Assembly: GCF_014905175.1 (NCBI RefSeq)
Contig: NC_057792.1
Location: 14,328,963 to 14,392,962 of the forward strand
Direction of reading: 5' to 3'
Source: Aphidius gifuensis
Lineage: Eukaryota; Arthropoda; Insecta; Hymenoptera; Braconidae
Length of the DNA stretch: 64,000 nucleotides
The position numbers were made by a program, and so were the translations under genes. This document shows positions 25,441 to 37,451 of this stretch, piece by piece. The notes under the pieces were generated by a model. It was not told the DNA's origin. It saw only the letters and a program-made list of their open reading frames with translations, and did no database searches. The stretch's first letter is position 1, and every line of letters begins with the position of its first letter.

Positions 25441-26431
25441 TTAAGGAACTTCTTCATCGTCTTCAAGAATTCCTGTGTGTAATGTTACCGCCATTTGGTA
25501 TTTGATGTTCATCCTACTAGCCCTGATAGCCTCTAATTTATGCTTTCCTCGTGATATATAGAAGTGGACATCAGGCGGTAGTAATTTTGCAAAGTCCATC
25601 TCCAATAGCTTCATATGATGTGTCAAGAGAATCTTAAATTCACAAACATATGCCACTTTATTTTTTAAATCCGCCGGAAACTCAAAAACTCTTAACAAAT
25701 ACATCATGTAATTATCTTTTTTTGTGCAGGAACGTAACAAAAAGTCGGTCGAAGTATCTCCTTGCAGAATGGATTGAGTGTCGAGGTACCGTTTAAAATG
25801 GGCATACACTATTCCGAATGGTAATGATCCGGAGTCAGATTCATAGAAATCGTTCTAAAATAAAATTTAAAGTATATTAAGGTCAATTCTGATAAATTAG
25901 TACAAATGTCAATTTTGACAATTGATAAAAACTTTTTTTTTTTTTTTATTATGTGATAAAAACTTAACTCACCATAAACGTTTTAACACTAACACCATAT
26001 ACCCCTTTGTTCATTAGACGTATAAATTCGTTATGCATAATTTTTTCATCACCACAATATGAAGATGCGTCGTCTCTGAAAATTCTACGATATTCAGCCA
26101 ATCGATCTGGCGTGTGGGGGTAAGCAAGATCCTCTAAAGAACCAAATTTCAAACGTCTTCGAGGTGTAAGATTTTCCAATTGAATTGAAGCTCGTTTTGG
26201 AGGTGAAACTTCAAAGCTTTCAGACAAACGTAGAGTTCTAGGTAAATTATTGGCAGGAAGCTCAAATGATATGCCTCTTTCGGACAACTTGTCCAGTGAT
26301 TGTTTTGTTTCATCTGAATTTTCTTCAGAAGGAGCTTCTTCAGAAGCGTTTTCAGAATTGTTATGAACTTTATCAGCCACAACATTTTCTTTTCCAAATT
26401 TGCAACTTTTCCAGTCCCAATCCACAGACAT
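25441..26431 (-). CDS. Unrecognised 290-residue protein with S/T-P sites
   Basis: Exons 26431-25973 and 25854-25441 (290 aa), joined by ATG|GTGAGT and TTTTAG|AAC. I do not recognise it. Residues 1-70 are acidic and Glu/Ser/Asn-rich. A middle segment has proline-directed motifs (SPPKR, LTPRRR, HTPDR), typical of CDK targets. From about 110 the protein is compact and hydrophobic-helical (FIRLMNKGVYGVSVKTFM, YAHFKRYLD, YMMYLLRVFEFP) and ends in an acidic tail. No signal peptide or membrane segment is visible. Base composition is less AT-biased than the surroundings, as expected of a translated gene. It may be a lineage-restricted nuclear or cell-cycle protein; function unknown. Confidence 0.7.
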
Positions 26432-27131
26432 TTTGCAAATATATATATGAGACCAAGAAGACTAGAAATACAGGAGGACTTACTCCCTATCTCGCCTATT
26501 ATTATTGTCAATTTACTTTTTTATAAATTAATAAAATAATGATAATTAAATGAACTATTTAATAACAAAATTCAATAGCCTGTACAATTTTATATATTCA
26601 TTTTTTATTTATTTTTAAGACTTTCCTGGTGGAAATATTTCTCCGGAATTGCTCCGGATTATTCTGAAATGAAAATTCGTAAAAAATGTCTCCGTGTAAA
26701 AGACACACCGAGATAATTTCTCGGCGGTAAAATTATTTTTTTCACATGTTTCTCCGCGTATTTTCATCGTGGAGAAATATTTCCGAACGTTTCTTCACCC
26801 AAGTCGATTCGGAGAAAATTCGAAAAAAAAATTTGATACCTTTCTCCACATTTCTCTGCATGGGTCAATTTGGGAGAAATTCGGAGTAAACACGGAGAAA
26901 ATCAGAAGAAATCGCGGAGAAATATTTTCACCAGGGCACCAGGGATAAAATTTTTGATTCTTTATGACTTTCATTTAATTTAATTAAATTTAATTTGACT
27001 GTTTAATATAAAATTGCTTTTCTTTTTGTTTTTAAATACTTTTTTTACTAACTCAAATTTATTTTTTTTTAATTCACTTAAAATTTATCTACACCTGGAC
27101 GCGTTATTTATATATCGATAGATGTGTTTTT
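26432..27131. other. Intergenic with TIR element
   Basis: Holds the ~310-base inverted-repeat element described next, otherwise AT-rich sequence. TATCGATA, a DRE-like octamer, lies at 27113-27120, just past the Tim17-like stop codon. Confidence 0.5.
26625..26935. mobile_element. MITE-like element with ~21-base terminal inverted repeats
   Basis: The left end begins CCTGGTGGAAATATTTCTCC (26625 on). The right end (26915-26935) is its reverse complement with one mismatch over 21 bases. The interior is unusually rich in CTCCG/CGGAG words and has no open frame. At ~311 bases it fits a non-autonomous DNA transposon. No clear target-site duplication is seen, and a second CACCAGGG directly follows the right end. 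The same terminus recurs at 28015-28036. Confidence 0.6.
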
Positions 27132-27497
27132 CTAATTAGTTAACATTATTTCAATGTAATAAAACTGGGCCGTTGCACCATAACCAGACCTCACTTTTAC
27201 TACTGCACCAGTTAGTACTGCGCTTACTATTACATTCCATACATCATCTTTTTGACGCAAAGATTGAACGGTACAACTACCAGATGCAATCATCCCGTAC
27301 CATAATGAAAAGTGAACAGCAATTCTTGGTGAAAGTGTTTGAATTCCTAGTAGACTTCCAATAAATCGTTTCTTCATGCTACTGGGTGCATCACGAAAAC
27401 CTTTGATACCATAGTAAAAAGCACTACCAACGAGACCTGCTCCAAACCCAAAACCCCAATCGTGAACAGAATCCAATAGACAGGGCATCATCAACAT
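27132..27497 (-). CDS. Tim17-like inner-membrane translocase paralog, single exon, divergent
   Basis: Resembles Tim17, the channel component of the mitochondrial TIM23 presequence translocase. The 121-residue frame is uninterrupted and intronless. It shows a PC near the start, glycine-rich first membrane segment, IKGFRDAP, GSLLGIQT, SLWYGMIASGSCTVQSLRQKDDVWN and SAVLTGAV. These match Tim17 positions in order. Family members are usually about 170 aa. Here the fourth membrane segment is replaced by a short YYIEIMLTN tail, so it is truncated or altered. ATG at 27497 is the first in-frame start; the usual N-terminal residues before PC are nearly absent. It may be a retrocopy, working or decaying. 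It lies between two copies of a repeat family. Confidence 0.7.
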   Translation of the reverse strand: MLMMPCLLDSVHDWGFGFGAGLVGSAFYYGIKGFRDAPSSMKKRFIGSLLGIQTLSPRIAVHFSLWYGMIASGSCTVQSLRQKDDVWNVIVSAVLTGAVVKVRSGYGATAQFYYIEIMLTN

Positions 27498-27640
27498 ATA
27501 TCCATTTTGAGTTACAATTTTTTTTTTTTTTTATAAATTTAAATTTAAATCTATAATTATAGATCTGCAGCATATATATCAATATAGATCTATAATATTT
27601 TTTCCCGGAAAGCATGTGTATGTGCGAGGTTGTATGTGGC

Positions 27641-27671
27641 ATATATTTAATACTAGTAGTATTAAATATAT
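27641..27671. repeat. Perfect palindrome, 15-base arms
   Basis: Left arm ATATATTTAATACTA, one G at the centre, then the exact reverse complement. It is flanked by GTATGTGG on both sides (27633 region and 27673 region), a direct repeat that could be an insertion scar. It would extrude as a cruciform or fold as a hairpin if transcribed. Confidence 0.7.
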
Positions 27672-27794
27672 GGTATGTGGTTCTCCATGAACCAAAAGAA
27701 CACCAAAGAATAGATTGTCATATTATGAAAATGTTCAACCGATGAAAAATACTTCTAGTTTTTCTGCTCAAAAATAGTATTTATTAATAACAAT

Positions 27795-28036
27795 TGTAAT
27801 ATTTTCTCCGCCATCAATCCCATGCCGGAAAAATTTATCCACCATCAATCTCATGCCGGAGTAATTTCCCCACCATCGATCTCATGCCAGAGTAATTTTC
27901 CCACCACCAATCTCATATGCCGGAGTAATTTCTCCGCCATCAACCTCATGCCGGAGTAGTTTCTCCGGAAATGGGCCAAAAATGGAGTAATGCCGGAAAA
28001 AGCCGGAGTAACGGCGGAGAAATATTTCTACCAGGG
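27795..28036. mobile_element. Second TIR-family copy, right end intact
   Basis: The right end at 28015-28036 (CGGAGAAATATTTCTACCAGG, then G) matches the right terminus at 26915-26935 with few differences. The left side begins near an AATATTTTCTCCGCC but lacks the CCTGGT end. The interior is the minisatellite plus more CCGGAGTAA words. Probably a degenerate member of the same family. Confidence 0.5.
27811..27967. repeat. 31-base minisatellite, five copies
   Basis: Units at 27811-27841, 27842-27872, 27873-27903, 27904-27936 (33 bases) and 27937-27967, each close to CCATCAATCTCATGCCGGAG followed by TAATTTCTCC(A/G). It is not a CRISPR array: units are contiguous with no spacers. It lies inside the right-hand TIR-family sequence. 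Confidence 0.85.
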
Positions 28037-28385
28037 TATGGTTTAAATATTATAAATATTTAAATATTCCAAATAATTTTGTCACTCATAATTTCAGTTA
28101 CTAATAAAAATAAATTAAAATTAAAAATTAATGTAATTAATTTAAGTTTAAAATAAAATATTCAAGAAAACCATTTGTATACATAATTGTAAAAAGTGGG
28201 AAATAATAATTAGCTTTTAAAATAATTTAAACAATTAATTAAATTAATCCTTCATTTATTAATTAAATATAAAAAAAAGTGTATTATATACAAAGAGAAA
28301 AAAATGTTGAAATAATAATATATCTATAAATAAAACTAATAATAATATTAATTTAGTTTTTTTTGTAAATAATAAATTAAATAAA

Positions 28386-30648
28386 TCAATGCATTGTTTT
28401 TGGAAAATATGCAGATGGTAATAATGGCTTATCAACAATATTTCTTCTCAATAATCCACCAGCAAATGTAATAGTATTTTTTGTTTTAATATTATCATTT
28501 GTTGATGGTGTATTGTTGTCATTATTATGTTGATTATTATTTGTAATTTCAGTACGATTTGGTATTTTTTGATAAATATTCATACGTTCAATTGGTGTAC
28601 TTGTATTTGTTATAAATTCAGGTCTACTAAATGTACCAAGACCAGGTGTATCAGATGTAAGACCAATTGTTCTTGATGTTAAATTTTTAGATGTTTGATT
28701 GACATTTGTACTTGTTGAAGTTGTATTTCTAATACCAAAACCAGAATTTAATGTTCCTGTATAATGTGGTGTTGTTGATGCAGCTACTGGTGGTGTTGTT
28801 GCTGCTGCTGCTGTTGTTGCTGATGGTGTAAATGTACTTCGAGAATTAATTTGGTCAAATTTAGTTTGTCTTGGTATTGTTAATTGAAATTGTGATCCAA
28901 TATTAATTGGTGTTAATGGCACTTGATTAATTGGTGATTGATTATCACTTGTTTTACGATGTAAATAATCAATAAGAGTTGAATCATCTTTGATCTTCTT
29001 TTCTTGTACTCCAATTGTTGTTTCTAATAATTTAATTTTTGATTTTTGTGAATCAATTTCAGCTTTCATTTGTTTTCTTTCTTCTATGTTTTCATCAATT
29101 TTTAATGATAATTGTACAATTTCTTTTTGTTTTGTTTCTAATAGCTTTTGTTGTTCTTCTAATGTTGATTCTCTTCTTCTTATTTTTTCATCTAACATTG
29201 ATATTTTATTTTGCATTCTATGTGTTTCATCACTTGATCTTCTTAAATCATCATGTATCATATTTAAATTTTTTTCTTTACGTTGTAATTGGCTATCTCT
29301 GTCATTTAATTTATCTTCTAATTTTTTCTTTTGTTCTTTTGTACTTTTTATTGTTTCAATATGCTCATTTATCAATAAATTTTTATCTTTTAATTCTTGC
29401 TCAAGTACAGCAACTTTTGTACGTGAATCATTTAATAATTTATCACGTTCTTGATAATCAATTTCTAATTTTGTATTTGTTTTTTGTAATTGTGATAAAT
29501 CACGTTGTGTTATTGTAAGTTCATTTTCAATTAGCTGTAAACGTTTTGATTGTTCAGAATTTGTTAACTCAAGTGTTGTTTGTTTGTCACGATATGATGA
29601 ATTTTGTAACTTTACATCTGCCAGCTCAATTTCCATTTGTTTTATTGTATCATTGTATCGACGTTCAAGTTCCATTTTTTCAATTTCATTTGTTCTTTGC
29701 CATTCTAATTTTGCCTGAGTAAATCTAGATATAAAAAAAAAACATTAATCAACAAAAATACCATTAATATTTTCTCTAAAAATAGCTATTATATTTACCT
29801 GTCTTTTTCAATTTTTAATTGATGTGATGTTTGCATCTCCAGCTGACTCTTTTCACTGTAATATTTTTGTTCAAATTGATCAAGCTCTCGTATTTTTTTA
29901 TCTAGCTCATCACTCATTGAATTTAATCTCGTTTCCATATTAACAATATCACGATTTTTATTATTAACATTATCAGTTAGCTGTTTAATTTTAACAGCCA
30001 TATGAGTTTTAATATCATCATCACTTGCTGGTGATATTTTTAAATATAAATGACATAAATTTTTAATTGTTTTTGGCTCAACAAAACGACAAAACCATTC
30101 ACCTCTTTCTTCATACAACTCAAGAAGAAATTTTGGTGGTACTTTTGATGCACCTGTTGATGGTACATGACACTGATCAAGAAGTGATATTAATTGTGTT
30201 GCAAAATTATCAAAATCAACTAATAAATTTTGATCAGCTTTTAGATTTTTAAAATCTTCATCATTTATCATTAGCGAATACAAAAAACAAGAATCATCAT
30301 CATCAGATAAACGTAAACACAAACTCTGTAACAAATAATAATAATAGTATCAAACAAATGAAAAAAAGTTGTTTACAAAATGCAGAGACAATTTTAGGTT
30401 ATGTTTAAATTGAATATTTATTATTTTAATAATTTATTAGCTTAAATTTTACATACTTTTCTACAAACTGGACTAATACCAGCATGAATTTCAACATTAA
30501 TTCGTAAATCACGTTGACGTTCTTCTTTACGTTCTGATTTTATGTAAATACGTTGTACTTTTGTATACAAAACATCGACATTATTTAATTGCATACCACT
30601 GTCATTTGTTTGCATACTATTTCCCGATAAATTATTCATGAAATTCAT
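28386..30648 (-). CDS. Sas-6: Spindle assembly abnormal protein 6 homolog (SAS-6)
   Basis: Centriolar cartwheel protein that sets ninefold symmetry. Exons in transcript order: 30648-30457, 30325-29799, 29724-28386 (685 aa; human SASS6 is 657). Residues ~20-165 form the N-terminal globular head that makes the head-to-head dimer, including the PISA region. Conserved stretches are SVCLRLSDD-like sequence, FFLYSLMI-like sequence, EEDF-like NDEDFKNLK, LLVDFDNF and PKFLLEL. From ~175 to ~470 is a continuous coiled coil rich in Glu, Lys, Leu and Gln. The C-terminal ~210 residues are Thr/Asn/Ser-rich and disordered. The frame carries cleanly through both introns. The antisense frames at 28990-29518 are shadows of the coiled coil. 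Confidence 0.94.
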
Positions 30649-31475
30649 GATTTTAAACTATTTTAAATTAAACACAACAATTACCTATATTTAATTATAT
30701 TATTATTATGTTGAAGAAAAAATTTATTTATTCATTTATTATTATTGAAAATTTATGAATAAATGTCGTTATTTATTTGGTAAATATTCAAACTGATGGA
30801 CAATTTGACGTTGACTGAAGGTGCTCGATTACTTCCGACTAGTCGATTTTTTTTAGCGTCCGATTAATCGATATTTGAAAATATAATTGGATATATTTAA
30901 AAACAAAATTGAAATAATTATTTTAATAAAAAAATTAATGCAATGGAATTTAATAAAGGCGAAAAATTTATTTCAATAATTGACATGTATTGTTTCTGAT
31001 TATTTTTTGTTTTGTTTTCAATCGATTTTACTATTTACGATAATCGAAAATAAAAATGAATAAGGTAGATATAGTTTTTATTGACCGAAATAAATATGGC
31101 GTGTATAAAAGTTAGATTTTTCTCCGCGAAAATTTGGATCCAAACACGTGTCATCGAATTATTTCTTTTCCCTTGAAGGAAACTCCCAAGTGGCATTATA
31201 AAACGTACGTGGTATTTTTATTTATTAAATTAATAATATTTATCAGGCTTTTAATAACTTTAACTTGTTAAAATAACAAATATAAATTTTTTTAAAGCAG
31301 TGTCAATAAAAAGCGATTAGTATTTTTCATTATAAACAATAAAAATGTGATGTTGTCGATACGTCTCTCATTGTCATAGTCAATCTAACCTAAAATGTTG
31401 TTGTTAATATTATATTTTACTTATAACTTTTGTTTTGTTTAGGTTGTAAACACGTAACTCAATCTCAACGTTAAG
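30649..31475. other. Divergent region SAS-6 / RpSA with RpSA promoter and 5' leader intron
   Basis: Holds the RpSA promoter and a probable leader intron (GTACGT at 31205 to TTTAG at 31442). There are two ATCGAT-type words near 30885 and 31021, and AT-rich filler. Confidence 0.5.
31104..31172 (+). promoter_or_regulatory. RpSA promoter: TATA box, CACGTG and TCT/TOP-type start
   Basis: TATAAAA at 31104-31110, CACGTG at 31146-31151 and TTCTTTTCCC at 31163-31172. The last fits the TCT initiator of ribosomal-protein genes, whose transcripts begin with a C and a pyrimidine tract (5'-TOP). A TTTTTCTCC at 31117-31125 is an alternative start. Which one is used cannot be read from sequence alone. Confidence 0.5.
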
Positions 31476-32799
31476 ATGTCGGGAGGAATCGAGGCTTTGC
31501 AGCTTAAAGAAGAAGATGTTGTCAAGATGTTGGCCGCCAAGACCCACATTGGTAGTGAAAATGTCAACTACCAAATGGAACAATATGTCTACAAAAAACG
31601 TATTGATGGTGCTGGAGTAAGCATTATTAATCTCCGTCGTACATGGGAAAAAATTCAATTGGCTGCTCGTGCTATTGTTGCCATTGAACATCCAGCTGAG
31701 GTATTTGCCATCAGTTCATGGGCTCGTGCTCAACGTGCTGTTCTTAAATTCGCAGCACACACTGGTGCAACTGGTATTGCTGGACGTTTCACTCCTGGTG
31801 CATTCACCAATCAGATCCAGGTAAATAGAGAAAAAAAATTACAATTAAATTCCACCAGAACTACAACTACAATGATGACAAATCATATTCATAATAAATT
31901 GTGTTGAATTTAATGGCTTAATCTTTGCTGAATTTTTGTATAATTTAATTTTATAGTAGATGAATATTTTTTGTAAATTGTATGACTAATTTTGTTGTTT
32001 GTTTTTTTTTTTTTACATAGGCTGCATTCAGAGAACCAAGATTGTTGATCATCAATGACCCAGTCACCGATCATCAACCAATCACTGAAGCTAGCTATGT
32101 CAACATTCCTGTTATTGCTTTCTGCAACACAGACAGTCCACTTCGTTTTGTTGACATTGCTATTCCATGCAACACCAAATCACATCACAGCATTGGTTTA
32201 ATGTGGTGGTTCTTGGCTCGTGAAGTTCTTCGTCTTCGTGGATCAATTGCACGTGAAACCAAATGGAACGTTGTCGTTGATTTGTACTTCTACAGAGACC
32301 CAGAAGAGGTGAGTTACTTTTTTCTTTTATTAATTTATCATTCAAGTTTTTAAGTAGCTAGAAATTTTTTAATATGATGATACAAATTATGTCCAGAATT
32401 AAAACTGTTGGTACATATGGCTTAATCTTTTCTGATAAAAACAAAAATTTAATTAATTCAAATTTTCCAATGAAAAGATTTTTAATTTATTATATCAATA
32501 ATATTTATACAATTGTTTTATATGAATTTCAGGTTGAAAAAGAAGAAGAAATTAAAGAAATTGCAGCTCCACCACAAAAAGAATATGTTGCTGAACCAGT
32601 TGAACAAGGATGGGGTAATGAAGCCGAAGTTGTTGTTCCAGCAGCTGAAAATTGGGCTGATGATGCTGCACCAGTAGCACCAGTTGTACAAGCTCCAGTT
32701 GTTCCATCAGAAGATTGGTCTGCTCCAGCTCAAGCTGCTGCACCAGCTGCTACAGCTGCCCAAAACTGGGGAGGTTCATCTGCTGAAAAATGGGGTTAA
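31476..32799 (+). CDS. RpSA: 40S ribosomal protein SA (uS2, laminin-receptor-like)
   Basis: Small-subunit ribosomal protein uS2 (Drosophila stubarista), needed for 40S maturation. Exons 31476-31820, 32021-32308 and 32533-32799 (299 aa). The N-terminal ~210 residues are highly conserved: [77 protein letters not shown] and [17 protein letters not shown]. The C-terminal tail is acidic and Ala/Pro-rich with repeated Trp motifs (GWG, NWA, DWS, NWGG, KWG), as in other animals. Codon use is less AT-biased than neighbouring genes, consistent with high expression. Both internal introns carry snoRNA-like sequences. Confidence 0.97.
31867..31936 (+). ncRNA. Box C/D snoRNA candidate in RpSA intron 1 (18S rRNA guide)
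   Basis: C box ATGATGA at 31872-31878 and D box CTGA at 31928-31931. The 15 bases before the D box (31913-31927, ATGGCTTAATCTTTG) are perfectly complementary to the conserved 18S rRNA 5' sequence CAAAGAUUAAGCCAU. By the D+5 rule the methylated base is the G of CAAAG. It sits about 90 bases before the 3' splice site, usual for intronic C/D snoRNAs. A clean terminal stem is lacking (only weak ACAA/UUGU pairing). 18S complementarity is from memory of that conserved sequence. Confidence 0.7.
32366..32441 (+). ncRNA. Box C/D snoRNA candidate in RpSA intron 2, paralog of the intron 1 copy
   Basis: C box ATGATGA at 32374-32380 and D box CTGA at 32432-32435. A six-base terminal stem is possible (UUUUUA at 32366-32371 with UAAAAA at 32436-32441). 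The antisense element at 32417-32430 (ATGGCTTAATCTTT) is the same as in intron 1 and pairs with 18S AAAGAUUAAGCCAU. The rest of the RNA differs from the intron 1 copy. The D box lies about 97 bases before the 3' splice site. Confidence 0.75.
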
Positions 32800-35543
32800 A
32801 TACAGACAAATCTGTCTGAGCTATACAACATTTAATCTTTGTACAAGCATTTAATAAAGCCACAAAAAATAATTTATATATTTTTTTATTGTTTTCATTG
32901 ATAATTATTTGTTTTGTTGCTGATAGGGTCATCTTGAACATTTATTTATTTATTTAATTGCAATTACATTCAACATCACAGATGGTAGTATTATTGTTTT
33001 CTAGCTAATCAATAGTGCGGCATCTTGTGGCACTTTGACAATTCACCCATATAAAAAAAAAACAAAACCAGTGGCGCTTTTCTATGACTCATCACAACTT
33101 CACAGATGTGTGTATATATTTTAAAAAATATAAATAATAAACAAATACATACAATCACCACTCAATAAACAAACAAAAAAAAAACAAAAATAATTATCAC
33201 AAGTTCTAAATAATCATCCAATAAACCAATAAATAAAAATCAACTAAACAAACAAAAAAAAAAAGAAAAACAAATCAGTAATATAAAACCAAAAAAAAAC
33301 AAGACGCCAATATTTCTTTTTTTTAACCATCTTTTTTTATATAACAATATAAAAATTGACACAATACAGGTATGTCAACAAAACAAACAAAAAATAATAA
33401 CAAATCAATAAACAATAATCACATAAATAATATAAATTTTTAAATAAAAATTTCTATCAATTATCAATTAAATATTAAAATTAAAAAAAAAAGTTTGGTT
33501 AGAATTTTTAGAACAGGGTCTGTTAAACGTCACGTACGGTCATGTAAAGTGAAAAAAGAAAAAATATTTTTCCCACTCTTAAAATATCGCGCACAACAAA
33601 CCCAACAAACCCTGTACCCCCCACCAAAAAAAAAATTTTTAGTTAACCATCAACCGCTTTAGCCGCACACTCAACAGATTGAGGTGTGGCCACAGACGGC
33701 AGCCATTTTAAATTGATCACTGTCGCATAAGATTTTTCAGGTAAATACGCAATTACTTCAATTAAATACAATTGAATTGGAATACGTGAATGTTGTGTCG
33801 TGTTGTGTTTTAAATTAACGTAAGCAAAGTTATTATTAATATACATAAAAATAAAATTCATCGATAAATATCATCACATAAATATTTCTCCAAAAAGGCA
33901 AGCAAGTTTTTTTTTTTTTTTTTCTTTTTTTACATTTTTTTTTTTCTTTCCGTCTTTTTCTTGGTTATGAGATAGACTACAAGAAGAACAGAGAAAAAAA
34001 TGGATATATAAAATACGTATGTAAAAACGGTGGGCAGCATTTTTTTTTTTTTTTTTTTTTTTTTTCATTTCTCACTGTTAAACGGAGCAAAGTTGTTTTT
34101 TTTTTTTTTTTTCTTTTGGTGCAAAATTTAGTGGCATGCGTTAATTTAATAATTGATATTAAATTATTATCAATTGAGAATTAATAAACAGACAGAAATG
34201 AGTAACCCCGTTCATCCCCTTATCCTCTCTTGAATTCTCTCTCACTCTCACCTCTACCCTTGTGTCTCTTCTCAAAATGTTTCTCCACTTTGAACTCATT
34301 CTCCTCAATATTTAACGACTTTAAATACATTTTTTTTGCACAAGTTTATTATTGTTGATTATTAATTTTTACAAAATTACAAATAATTGTTTTTTAAAAA
34401 TATTATCAAGACGGGTACTCTGCGTCATCATCCTGACCTCGCTAAAATCATTATCGTTTTAATCAATTTACATTTTAAATTATTATTATATTTATCATTT
34501 TTTTTTTCTTTTTATTACAGTCATCACGTATTTTTTTCTCCACGTCCTCTCCCAATAATAATTTTTACAATAATTTCTTTCTCTTTCACTCTCAGTTGTG
34601 TTACGTTTTCATGTCTATATTTTTCTCACTCATTCTCGTGTTTTAATCCACCCACAGTGCCATTTGAAAAAAAAAATATGTTATAATTGTGTTTCCGGTT
34701 TTTAATTATTAGCTATTAATTTTAACAATTTTATTTAATTGTTTATCGATTTGGAGAAATATTGTTTTTTCATGTGACCATTGTTGGTTTAGATATTTCA
34801 TAAACAATTGAATGGTAACTTTTAATTGTCAGGTATAGAGATTTTTTTAAATTTATTTATTTATAATAAATAAGAAAATTGATAAAAATAAGTAAATAAT
34901 TTCTTGGTAAAAGTGACGTAAATGCCAAGATTAATCATGAGTACAACTGTGTTATTGTAACATCAGTGTATAATTATTTTACACTAAATTATTTTAATAT
35001 GATTTGTGATAATTTTTAAAAAATGAAAATCTAGTTGTCAATATACACGAAAATAATTTTATTAAATGAGATACATGCATGTACTAAAATTATTGCAAAA
35101 ATTCAAACAAAATAATAAATTGATATTTAAATTTAATTGTTAGAAGAAAAAGGTTAAAATATATTTGCATGGTTTTATGGATGTTTTTGCTGATGGGATT
35201 AATAATAACTTAATTAATTAATTTAAACAATAAGTGTAATAAAAATTAAGGTGTTTATTTTTTAAAATTGCACAATTAACCTTGATTAATTTATATTTTT
35301 ATACAAGATAAATTTGATAAATTAATTGTCTTGTGATATTGAAATTATCATCTAGCCCTTCTCCACTTGAACCTAACATCAAAATAATAATATATTTACA
35401 ATACAACTACCTGAAAAACAAAAAAAAAAAAATACACAGTGATTTTATAAACAAACAAAAAGTGTGAAAAACAATACGAAAAAATAAACAATTAAATAGG
35501 ACGCTGTGAGAAAATATAAAATAATAAACTGAGACTTTAAACG
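32800..35543. other. Intergenic and Rho1 5' leader
   Basis: RpSA 3' UTR, then AT-rich repeats with long poly-T runs (33907-33923, 34040-34065, 34097-34112). A more complex block at 33640-33740 ends in TTTTTCAG followed by GTAAAT. It could be a non-coding first exon of Rho1. A TCTAG at 35351-35355 could be the acceptor for the exon that holds the upstream Rho1 ATG. Open frames here are low complexity. Confidence 0.4.
32853..32858 (+). terminator. RpSA: Poly(A) signal AATAAA, RpSA
   Basis: AATAAA 54 bases after the RpSA stop codon, giving a short 3' UTR typical of ribosomal-protein mRNAs. Confidence 0.65.

Positions 35544-37451
<1,908 letters not shown>

Larger units (their letters stand above)
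27498..28385. other. Repeat-rich intergenic block
   Basis: Contains a 31-base perfect palindrome, a 31-base minisatellite and a TIR-family right end (listed separately). AT-rich sequence follows up to the SAS-6 stop. Confidence 0.6.

Noticed and set aside
27811..27967. Regular repeats that could suggest a CRISPR-like array
   Set aside because: Units are contiguous with no unique spacers, and the genome is eukaryotic; it is a minisatellite.
28990..29518. Two overlapping 150-residue plus-strand frames (Phe/Ser/Cys/Leu-rich)
   Set aside because: Antisense of the SAS-6 coiled coil; no domain and no start context.
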